Positions 1 through 5,937 of a stretch of 6,640 nt of DNA are shown piece by piece. Source of the stretch: Anaerolineae bacterium (GTDB lineage: Bacteria; Chloroflexota; Anaerolineae; JACIWP01); NCBI GenBank assembly GCA_014360855.1, contig JACIWP010000182.1, positions 1 to 6,640 of the forward strand, in the 5' to 3' direction. The notes below the pieces were generated by a model. That model was not told the DNA's origin, made no database searches, and saw only the letters and a list, made by a program, of their open reading frames with translations. The number at the start of each line of letters is the position of its first letter. The first letter of the stretch is position 1. The position numbers and the translations under genes are program-made.

Positions 1-3000
1 CCACATTGGCCGTGGCCATCGGTTGTTGCAGATAGTCCACGCCGGCCATGCCGGCACCGGGCAGGCCCCAGGACGTGTTTCCCTGAGCCACCTCCCACGT
101 GGCGTCCAGGTAGTCCCAGACGCGCGAGACAGGATAGACGTTCAGCGTGATGGGATAGGCGTTCGAGCGGCCCGAGACATAGAGGGAAAGGGTGGCGAAG
201 CGCACCTCGGCGTTCGAGGGCATGGCCGGCAGGTCAAAGTACAGAAGCCCCTTGGCCCAGCCGCCGGAGCGCACCACCAGGCGCTGGAGCAAGCCGTAGT
301 TGCTCTTCGGGTACCAGCCGTGGATAAAGGTATCGCGCGAGCCGAGATACCCTTCCGCACCGTACTGCAGGCGCACGGTGCGGGTGCCCACAAATGGGGT
401 CGGGGTCAGCGTTGGCGTGCGGGTCGGTGTGGGAGTGCGGGTAGGCGTGAAGGTGATGGTCGGGGTCGGCGACGGCGTAAAGGTCGGCGTGCGAGTGGGC
501 GAAGCCGCCGGCGTGAACGTGTGCGTGGGGAGCGGTGTCGGCGCCGGCAGGCGGTACGTAATGGTCAGCTTCGGCCGCAGGTCCGAATACCAGAAATTGT
601 CGCTGGAGATAAAGCGGTATTCCACGCCGGCCTCACCATAGCCGCGCAGGACAACGCCCCAGTTCTGGGAAGGGGCGCGCAGCCACTGCGCCACCAGCGG
701 GGTGAGGTCCAGGGAGACCCAGGATTTCTCATAGGGCACCAGGATAGTGTCCACAGGGGCGCCGGCGCGGTCCACATCCGGCTTGCTGGCTCCTGGCTGC
801 GCCCAGGGATCGCCGGCGCGCGCCAGATACCAGGTCGCCTGCGAGACGTTCCATGGGCGCAGGAGCGCATAGGCGCGCAGTTCCATCGCCGAGCCGTTGG
901 TGCGCCCGTCCACATACAGCTCCAGGCGCGCGCGGACGACTTCTGCGTCCCGGGGGATGCTGGGCGGCAGTTCGAAGCGGATCAGCCCGCACTCGTGCTC
1001 GCCGGAACGCACGTACATGCCGTCCAAAGAGTTGTAATTCAAGTCCGGATACCAGGCATGGATGAATGTATCGGCGGTGCCGGCATAGCCGGCGCTCCCC
1101 TGCTGGAGCACCACGGTATATTGCTGAGGAGGGAGCGGGGTGGGCGTCGGCGACGGCCGGCCGGTTGGCGTGGCAGTCCAGGTGGGCGTTGGCGTAGGCG
1201 ACAGCGTCGGTGTAGGGCTGGGCATGCGCGTGAACGTGGCCGTCGGGCTTGGCTGGAGCGCGATGGTATAGCTGATGACCAGATTGGGCCGCAAAGAGCT
1301 GTCGTAGTACTCGCGCGACGGGATATGATATTCCACGCCGGCGCCCCCGCCGCCCCGCACAACCAAGCCGTAATTGCTGGCCGGGTCACTCACCCATTGA
1401 CGAACCATCTCGGTGACATCGAACTGATACCAGGCGCCCAACGCCTGGAAGGTGCGGGTATCGGAGGGCACGGGATAGCGGTCCAGGTTGATATCGTTGG
1501 CTCCCTCGATGCCCCAGGCGTCGCCGGCGCGCGCCAGCTTCCAGTTCGCGACCTCCTCGTCCCACGGCCGGCGCATCTGGAAGACACGCGCTTCCAGGGA
1601 ATTGGAGTTCGATGCGCTTTGGACATACAGGCGCAGGGTGGCCTGCTGGACCTGTGCGTTGGCCGGCAGCCAGCCGCGCAGGTCAAAATACAAGAGCGAG
1701 GCCATCCAATCCCCGGAGCGCACAAAAAGGCGCGTGTAGGAGCCGTAATTGCTGTCCGGCGCCCAGCCGTTGATAAACGTATCGCGCGCGCCCGTGTAGC
1801 CGGAGCGCCCTTCCTGGAGGGAGGTTACATAGAAGCCCGGCCCGGGGGTGGGCGTCAGGGTGCGCGTCGGTGTGCGCGTGGGCGTCGGTGAAGGCGGCAG
1901 GGTGGGCGGTCTCCAGGTCGGCGTGGGCGTGGCGAAAGGGTTCGGCGTGGGGGTCGGATCGGACACTCCGCCGCGCTTTTCCACCTGGACGAAGTGGATG
2001 ATCTCGTCGCCGTCGCCGGCGCAGTCGATGCGGAAGTCACTGCCGCCGGCCAGCCGGTTGGCGAAAGAGGCATCATCTATGACGAAGACGGCCTTTTTCC
2101 AGGTCTGGGTATTGGTCTTGCGGACCTCGCGCCGGCCTGTCCCACCTACCGCATCATAATCCAGGAACCAGCGGTCATTCCCCTTGTCATAGTAAATCAC
2201 CGTCAAGGTGATGGCCTGCTGGCCGCCGTACATATAGCCGTCGTCCACGTTGAAGAACATGTAGGGATTGCCGGTGGCCTGGTCGGTACGGCGGGTATAG
2301 CGGCCGTATTTGTGCGTGCCCACGTTCCAGAGGGGGACGGTCTTCCCGCCGGGGATATCATCCCGGCGGTACAGCCAGAACTGATAATCCCCCCACTGCG
2401 GCATCCAGCTCTGCTCCGTCTCGCGCAGGGCGATCCAGACGCTGGGGGTGTTCTTGAGCGTGACGCCCAGATGCCGGTTGACGAAGCGCAGAAAGTCCGG
2501 GTCGGCGGTGGTGGTGATGAGGTCACGCGCCACATTGATGTAATCGGGGTGCTTGTCCAGCCCGTTCAGGAAGCCCCAGTATTCCTTGGTCTCGTCGGTC
2601 ATATAAGGGTTGCGCACCGCTTCCCAGCCGGTCGGCACGGAGGCGCCGTAGTCGAGGAAGGGGTCGTAAAAGCCACAGCCGGCCAGCGGGTGCGGCGGCG
2701 GAATGATGGCGGGGTCATCGTCCCAGCGCAGGCCGTTGTGCTTGGCGCCGATGCCCAGGCTGGCGGCATAGGAGGTGGTCCACTTCCGCTCGCAGGGATG
2801 AACGAAGGTCGGCGCGAACTGGAGCATTACCGGCTTGTTCTTGAACGCCTCGGCGTAAAAACGGGTGATGTTTTTGACCACCCCGACCCACAGGCCGCCC
2901 GGGTCCACACCGGGGAGATCGGCCTGCATGGCGGCTTTCACACAGGCGTCATCGGCGTCAATAGAGGGCTGGTTCTCGCCGTAGATGCCGGTGCCGATTT

Positions 3001-3577
3001 GAATCCACTCCACGCGCGGGTCATTGTCATAGCGCTCGGCGATCGCCTTGATAAATTGTTCCAGCTTGGCGAGGAAAATGGGGTCCCAGTATTTCGGGAT
3101 GGTCCAGGTGCAGGTGAATTTGCCGGCGCCGGCCTTGCTGAACACCCAATCGGGGACGGTGCTCCCTCCGCCCTCCATAAAATGAAAGGCTAGGCTCGCC
3201 CGCTTCCCCAGGGCGGCCTCATGCGCGATCCACTGGTCCACGATCTGCCAGTTATAATAGCCTTCCTCAGGCTCAATCTGGTTCCATTCGAACAGGCCGT
3301 TGCCGCCGACGAAGATGCCGGGGTACTGCGCCGGATCCAGGTGTGCGCCGTCGTGCATGACATAGATGCCGGGATATTTGACGCGATCCTTGGTGTAGGG
3401 GACGCCGGCGCCGCTCACAATGCCGGCGCCCTCGGCGTCGTACATCAGCGGAGAGGAGGCGGTATTCTCCGGAGGTTGCGCATGGATGGACAACCAGCTC
3501 AGCCCCAGGATGATCAGGGCCAGGGTCACCCAAATCCCGAGCCGGCCAAACCAGCGGTCGATCGCTCGTACTTTCAT
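1..3577 (-). CDS. Large exported modular protein: glycoside-hydrolase-like N-terminus plus three DNRLRE/CBM96-like domains (C-terminus outside window)
   Basis: Starting at the ATG at 3577, the minus frame stays open for 1192 codons to the window edge. Residues 1-34 form a signal peptide or anchor: basic MKVRAIDRWFGR, a hydrophobic core (about 13-31), and a possible cleavage after SIHA. Residues about 45-345 look like a TIM barrel of the GH42/GH5 kind: FEWNQIEPEEGYYNW near 95-110 and the strand VEWIQIGTGIYGE, whose Glu201 is a candidate acid/base. A conserved-looking WIALRETE (Glu386, Glu388) follows, then a beta-rich domain at about 435-535. Three related domains begin near residues 582, 818 and 1064; they share DTFI-x-x-W-x-P-x-x-NY and VRSG, hallmarks of DNRLRE/CBM96 beta-sandwiches. 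Pro/Thr linkers separate them. The known family role is carbohydrate or cell-surface binding. Substrate and catalysis are not shown here; it may bind polysaccharide without cleaving it. The ATG fits the RBS at 3586-3592 and the promoter at 3617-3645. Confidence 0.9.
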   Translation of the reverse strand, partial: MKVRAIDRWFGRLGIWVTLALIILGLSWLSIHAQPPENTASSPLMYDAEGAGIVSGAGVPYTKDRVKYPGIYVMHDGAHLDPAQYPGIFVGGNGLFEWNQIEPEEGYYNWQIVDQWIAHEAALGKRASLAFHFMEGGGSTVPDWVFSKAGAGKFTCTWTIPKYWDPIFLAKLEQFIKAIAERYDNDPRVEWIQIGTGIYGENQPSIDADDACVKAAMQADLPGVDPGGLWVGVVKNITRFYAEAFKNKPVMLQFAPTFVHPCERKWTTSYAASLGIGAKHNGLRWDDDPAIIPPPHPLAGCGFYDPFLDYGASVPTGWEAVRNPYMTDETKEYWGFLNGLDKHPDYINVARDLITTTADPDFLRFVNRHLGVTLKNTPSVWIALRETEQSWMPQWGDYQFWLYRRDDIPGGKTVPLWNVGTHKYGRYTRRTDQATGNPYMFFNVDDGYMYGGQQAITLTVIYYDKGNDRWFLDYDAVGGTGRREVRKTNTQTWKKAVFVIDDASFANRLAGGSDFRIDCAGDGDEIIHFVQVEKRGGVSDPTPTPNPFATPTPTWRPPTLPPSPTPTRTPTRTLTPTPGPGFYVTSLQEGRSGYTGARDTFINGWAPDSNYGSYTRLFVRSGDWMASLLYFDLRGWLPANAQVQQATLRLYVQSASNSNSLEARVFQMRRPWDEEVANWKLARAGDAWGIEGANDINLDRYPVPSDTRTFQALGAWYQFDVTEMVRQWVSDPASNYGLVVRGGGGAGVEYHIPSREYYDSSLRPNLVISYTIALQPSPTATFTRMPSPTPTLSPTPTPTWTATPTGRPSPTPTPLPPQQYTVVLQQGSAGYAGTADTFIHAWYPDLNYNSLDGMYVRSGEHECGLIRFELPPSIPRDAEVVRARLELYVDGRTNGSAMELRAYALLRPWNVSQATWYLARAGDPWAQPGASKPDVDRAGAPVDTILVPYEKSWVSLDLTPLVAQWLRAPSQNWGVVLRGYGEAGVEYRFISSDNFWYSDLRPKLTITYRLPAPTPLPTHTFTPAASPTRTPTFTPSPTPTITFTPTRTPTPTRTPTLTPTPFVGTRTVRLQYGAEGYLGSRDTFIHGWYPKSNYGLLQRLVVRSGGWAKGLLYFDLPAMPSNAEVRFATLSLYVSGRSNAYPITLNVYPVSRVWDYLDATWEVAQGNTSWGLPGAGMAGVDYLQQPMATANV
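392..552 (-). repeat. Pro/Thr-rich linker 3 (low-complexity coding repeat)
   Basis: On the minus strand this stretch encodes a spacer of about 53 residues made almost wholly of Pro, Thr and Ser (units such as TPTRTPTPT and TFTPSPTPT). It joins the second and third DNRLRE-like domains. Such linkers are typical of extracellular modular enzymes, where they act as extended and often glycosylated spacers. It is the longest of the three in this gene. Confidence 0.85.
1128..1258 (-). repeat. Pro/Thr-rich linker 2 (low-complexity coding repeat)
   Basis: The minus strand encodes about 44 residues rich in Pro and Thr (for example SPTPTLSPTPTPTWTATPT) between the first and second DNRLRE-like domains. 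The repeats are irregular in length and sequence, so this is a protein linker and not an exact tandem array. Confidence 0.85.
1842..1957 (-). repeat. Pro/Thr-rich linker 1 (low-complexity coding repeat)
   Basis: The minus strand encodes about 38 residues of PTPTPNPFATPTPTW-like sequence. It marks the boundary between the enzyme-like N-terminal half and the first DNRLRE-like domain. All three linkers share the same composition but differ in exact sequence. Confidence 0.85.
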
Positions 3578-3585
3578 GGACCCCA

Positions 3586-3592
3586 TTCCCTC
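3586..3592 (-). promoter_or_regulatory. Ribosome binding site of the large exported protein
   Basis: On the minus strand GAGGGAA lies 8 nt upstream of the ATG at 3577. This spacing is good for a Shine-Dalgarno site and supports that start, which also gives a proper signal-peptide-like N-terminus. Confidence 0.7.
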
Positions 3593-3616
3593 GGTGCGTG
3601 ATATCGAGCTTGCCGT

Positions 3617-3645
3617 ACTATACAGGAGAATGCCACCAGCGTCAA
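3617..3645 (-). promoter_or_regulatory. Sigma70-type promoter of the large exported protein
   Basis: On the minus strand TTGACG (3645-3640) and TATAGT (3622-3617) are separated by exactly 17 nt. Both hexamers match the consensus at five of six positions. The expected start of transcription near 3610 gives a leader of roughly 33 nt. A weaker possible second promoter lies further upstream, with TTGTAT at 3697-3692 and TATAAA at 3674-3669, 17 nt apart. Confidence 0.7.
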
Positions 3646-3658
3646 TTGGCCCCGGCGA

Positions 3659-3800
3659 TAGAATCCCTTTTATATTATACGTGTCATAGCTATACAAAGC
3701 ATGAAAATAGATAAAAATAGGGTTAAAATTTGTTCATGATGTACCGGCACCCACGCTGTATTATAAAATTTTGGAATAAAAGCATAATCAAATTGCATGG
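3659..3800. other. AT-rich divergent control region with phased A-tracts
   Basis: This stretch is clearly AT-rich against GC-rich genes on both sides and has no convincing reading frame. A-tracts sit at 3704-3707, 3713-3717 and 3725-3728, about one helical turn apart, within a direct repeat AAAATAG (3704-3710 and 3714-3720). An 8-bp palindrome ATAGCTAT lies at 3686-3693. Together with the divergent promoters this suggests a curved or UP-element-like control region. No known operator was recognised. Confidence 0.5.
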
Positions 3801-3802
3801 AT

Positions 3803-3831
3803 TTGCGGCGGCGGCTGGACGGTGCTATAAT
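3803..3831 (+). promoter_or_regulatory. Extended -10 promoter of the selenium operon
   Basis: TTGCGG (3803-3808) and a perfect TATAAT (3826-3831) are separated by 17 nt, and TGC directly precedes the -10 box, making an extended -10 element. Transcription would begin near 3838, only about 12 nt before the ATG at 3850, so the leader holds little more than the ribosome binding site. This leaves no room for a riboswitch or attenuator in the leader from this promoter. Confidence 0.75.
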
Positions 3832-3838
3832 CGCCGGC

Positions 3839-3845
3839 GAGGAGG
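3839..3845 (+). promoter_or_regulatory. Ribosome binding site of the cysteine desulfurase gene
   Basis: GAGGAGG ends 4 nt before the ATG at 3850. It decides the start: an in-frame TTG at 3730 would run the protein through the promoter and add 40 residues unlike the family. Confidence 0.75.
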
Positions 3846-3849
3846 ACCC

Positions 3850-5082
3850 ATGAACCAGCAAGTACCCAACATCATCTATCTCGATAACGCGGCCACCTCC
3901 TGGCCCAAGCCGGCCGGCGTTGCCCAGGCCGTCACAGACTTCATCACCCATATCGGCGCCAACCCCGGCCGCGCCGGCCACCGCCTTTCCACCGCCGCCG
4001 CCGAGCTGGTGTACGATACCCGCGCCCTGCTGGCGGAGATGTTCGGCGCCGAGGACCCCCTGCGCGTCGTCTTCTGCAAGAATGTCACCGAAGCCCTGAA
4101 CACGATCTTGCGCGGGCTCCTGCGGCCCGGCGACCATGTGGTCACCGGCAGTATGGAGCACAATTCCGTCATGCGGCCCCTGCGCGCCCTGGAACGCCAG
4201 GGGGTGGAGCTGACGGTGGTGCCGGCATCGCCGGCCGGGGTGTTTCAGCCGCGCCATTTCGAACACGCCCTGCGCCCCAACACGCGCCTGATCGTGCTCA
4301 ACCATGCCTCCAACGTGGTGGGGACGCTGGCCCCGGTGCGGGAGGTGGGTCAGATCGCCCGGGAGCACGGCATCTGGCTGGTGGTGGACGCGGCGCAGAC
4401 CGCCGGCGTTTATCCGATCCATATGCCGGCGGACAACATTGACATCTTGTGCTTCACCGGCCATAAGGGACTGCTGGGACCGCAGGGCACTGGCGGGTTC
4501 ATCCTGGGAGAAAGGGTGCCGGATGATGCCATCGAGCCGCTGATGCGCGGGGGAACGGGAAGCCGCTCCGAAGAGGAGCATCAGCCCGAATTTCTGCCTG
4601 ACCGCTTCGAGAGCGGCACGCTGAACGCGGCCGGCATCGCCGGCTTGAAAGCCGGCCTGGAATTCCTGCGGGGGGAGGGCATCCAAAGGGTGCGCGCCCA
4701 CGAGATGGCGCTGACGCGCCGACTGCTCGACGGCCTGCGCGCCATCGCCGGCGTGCAGGTATATGGCACCGGCGACCCGGCACAGCAGGTCGCCGTGGTC
4801 TCATTCAACATCGCCGGCATGTCCCCCTCGGAGGCGGCGCTGGCCCTGGATGAAGAGTTCGGCATCCTGTGTCGGGTGGGCCTGCACTGTGCGCCGGCGG
4901 CCCACCGCACCATCGGCACATTCCCCCAGGGCACCATTCGCTTCAGCCCCGGCTATTTCACCACGCCGCAGGACATCGACCGGGCGCTGGACGCCGTGGA
5001 GGCGCTGGCCCAGCGCGCCCAGGCCTTGATATTCCAGGTTGCGAACCGGGAAAGGAGTGTATATGATGACGAAGACCGTTGA
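3850..5082 (+). CDS. Cysteine desulfurase family protein (SufS/EF2568-like, PLP-dependent)
   Basis: This 410-residue fold-type I PLP enzyme of aminotransferase class V opens with IIYLDNAATSWPKP. Visible active-site residues are His104 in MEHNS (stacks on PLP), Asp180 and Gln183 in VVDAAQTAG (pyridine N and O3'), Lys206 in CFTGHKG (Schiff base), and Cys347 in RVGLHCAPAAHRTIGT, the persulfide-forming cysteine. The arrangement is that of the family linked to SelD and YedF in Enterococcus (EF2568 type) and not the housekeeping IscS type. It should remove S from cysteine or Se from selenocysteine, leaving alanine and an enzyme-bound persulfide or perselenide. The C-terminus has a short charged tail (about 396-410). 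The stop codon overlaps yedF by 20 bp, implying translational coupling. Selenium preference is inferred from context only. Confidence 0.92.
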   Translation: MNQQVPNIIYLDNAATSWPKPAGVAQAVTDFITHIGANPGRAGHRLSTAAAELVYDTRALLAEMFGAEDPLRVVFCKNVTEALNTILRGLLRPGDHVVTGSMEHNSVMRPLRALERQGVELTVVPASPAGVFQPRHFEHALRPNTRLIVLNHASNVVGTLAPVREVGQIAREHGIWLVVDAAQTAGVYPIHMPADNIDILCFTGHKGLLGPQGTGGFILGERVPDDAIEPLMRGGTGSRSEEEHQPEFLPDRFESGTLNAAGIAGLKAGLEFLRGEGIQRVRAHEMALTRRLLDGLRAIAGVQVYGTGDPAQQVAVVSFNIAGMSPSEAALALDEEFGILCRVGLHCAPAAHRTIGTFPQGTIRFSPGYFTTPQDIDRALDAVEALAQRAQALIFQVANRERSVYDDEDR

Positions 5083-5665
5083 CGCTCGTGGGTTGGCATG
5101 CCCTCAGCCGGTCATCCTGACGCGCAAGGCCATGCAGGAGGGTGCCGGGCGCATCACCGTCATCGTGGACAGCGAGACGGCGGTGGTCAACGTGACGCGC
5201 ATGGCCCAGAAAGCCGGCTGGCAGGTGGCGCAGGAACGCCAGGATAATGCGGTGTATTTGCATTTGACCGCGCCGGCCGCCGCGGAACAGCCGCAGGAAG
5301 CCCCTGCGCCGGCAGTCTCTGCGCCCGCCGGCCCCACCGTCCTGCTGGTAAAATCGAACCGCATGGGGCACGGGGACGACGAGCTGGGGGAAATCCTTAT
5401 CCGCGGCTTCTTCCACACCCTCACCGAGATGGAGGATGTGCCGGAGGTTTTCATTTTCCTGAACAGCGGCGTGAAGCTGACCACCGAGGGATCGCCGGTG
5501 CTGGATGACCTGCGCGCCTTGGAGGAGCGAGGGGTGGAAATATATTCCTGCGGCACCTGCCTGAACTTCTTCGGCCTGACCGAGGCGCTCAAGGTCGGCG
5601 CAGTGTCCAACATGTATTCCATCGGCGAGACACTGCTTTCCGCCGGCAAGGTTATCTCGCCGTAA
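5063..5665 (+). CDS. yedF: YedF, selenium-metabolism protein (TusA-like + DsrE-like domains)
   Basis: The 200-residue protein has two domains. Residues 3-72 are TusA/SirA-like with the signature DARGLACPQPV; Cys13 in the CPxP motif is the expected sulfur or selenium carrier. An Ala/Pro-rich linker (about 73-89) leads to a DsrE-like domain (about 90-200) that begins VLLVKSNRMGHGDDELG and holds Cys163-Gly-Thr-Cys166. Length and order fit the selenium-metabolism YedF family, which co-occurs with selD. It probably accepts a persulfide or perselenide from the desulfurase encoded just upstream, which is an inference. ATG 5063 follows AGGAG (5053-5057) by 5 nt; ATG 5066 is equally possible. A TTG at 5039 would precede the ribosome binding site and is less likely. 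Confidence 0.9.
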   Translation: MMTKTVDARGLACPQPVILTRKAMQEGAGRITVIVDSETAVVNVTRMAQKAGWQVAQERQDNAVYLHLTAPAAAEQPQEAPAPAVSAPAGPTVLLVKSNRMGHGDDELGEILIRGFFHTLTEMEDVPEVFIFLNSGVKLTTEGSPVLDDLRALEERGVEIYSCGTCLNFFGLTEALKVGAVSNMYSIGETLLSAGKVISP

Positions 5666-5683
5666 CCGCCAGGCAGGATACCC

Positions 5684-5914
5684 ATGTCAATGTCAGCACA
5701 GTACGGCGTGGTGCTCTTCGACTCCACCCAGCGCGCCATCCAGGCGGAGCGGGTGCTCAAGGCCGCCGGCCTGCCGGTCAAGCTGATCCCGGTGCCGCGC
5801 CAGGTCAGCTCGGACTGTGGGGTCTGCCTGCGCTTTCTGTGGGAGGACCATGCCCGCGTGGAGGAAGTTCTGCGCACCCATAAGGTAGCATTTGCCGATA
5901 TCCGGCAGATATAA
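5684..5914 (+). CDS. DUF3343 / putative Se/S carrier-like small protein
   Basis: This 76-residue protein starts with YGVVLFDSTQRAIQAERVLK and contains VPRQVSSDCGVCLRF, the pattern of the DUF3343 family (Pfam PF11823, named a putative Se/S carrier). Cys45 and Cys48 form a CGxC motif that could hold sulfur or selenium. It has no signal or membrane segment and is presumably cytoplasmic. It lies 18 bp after yedF and 23 bp before selD, so it is almost surely co-transcribed with both. Related genes occur with yedF, selD and the desulfurase in selenium-dependent molybdenum hydroxylase loci. ATG 5684 follows a moderate AGGAT (5675-5679); ATG 5690 would trim two residues. The family name is supported by sequence pattern; the exact biochemical role is not established here. 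Confidence 0.85.
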   Translation: MSMSAQYGVVLFDSTQRAIQAERVLKAAGLPVKLIPVPRQVSSDCGVCLRFLWEDHARVEEVLRTHKVAFADIRQI

Positions 5915-5937
5915 TTGGACGGGATATGGGGGGCAAT

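Noticed and set aside
392..552. CRISPR array or minisatellite at the repetitive stretches (also 1128-1258 and 1842-1957)
   Set aside because: Repeats are irregular, without constant repeat and spacer lengths, and read in frame as Pro/Thr linkers between domains.
23..1891. Long plus-strand open frame (about 620 codons) over the left part
   Set aside because: It lies opposite the DNRLRE-domain gene and encodes no recognisable protein. Its Arg- and Gly-rich runs and Gly/Val repeats are the complement of Pro/Thr linker codons. The minus frame has domains, a signal peptide, an RBS and a promoter.
1994..3193. Plus-strand open frame (about 400 codons) opposite the enzyme-like domain
   Set aside because: Antisense shadow of a GC-rich gene. 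There is no RBS or recognisable motif, and the minus frame clearly encodes a glycoside-hydrolase-like domain.
3730..3849. Upstream in-frame TTG start for the cysteine desulfurase
   Set aside because: It would place the promoter and RBS inside the gene and add 40 residues foreign to the family; ATG 3850 has GAGGAGG in front.
3670..4701. Minus-strand open frame (about 340 codons) opposite the desulfurase
   Set aside because: The plus frame carries a complete set of PLP and persulfide residues. The minus frame has no family signature and would run through the promoter region.
5039..5062. TTG start for YedF
   Set aside because: It precedes the AGGAG site at 5053-5057 and adds eight residues before the normal MTKTVDARGL beginning.
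5926..5937. ATG at 5926 as the selD start
   Set aside because: It is in frame and cannot be excluded, but 5938 has the G-rich site at 5928-5933 before it, while 5926 has only a poorly spaced GGACGGG. Kept as an alternative.
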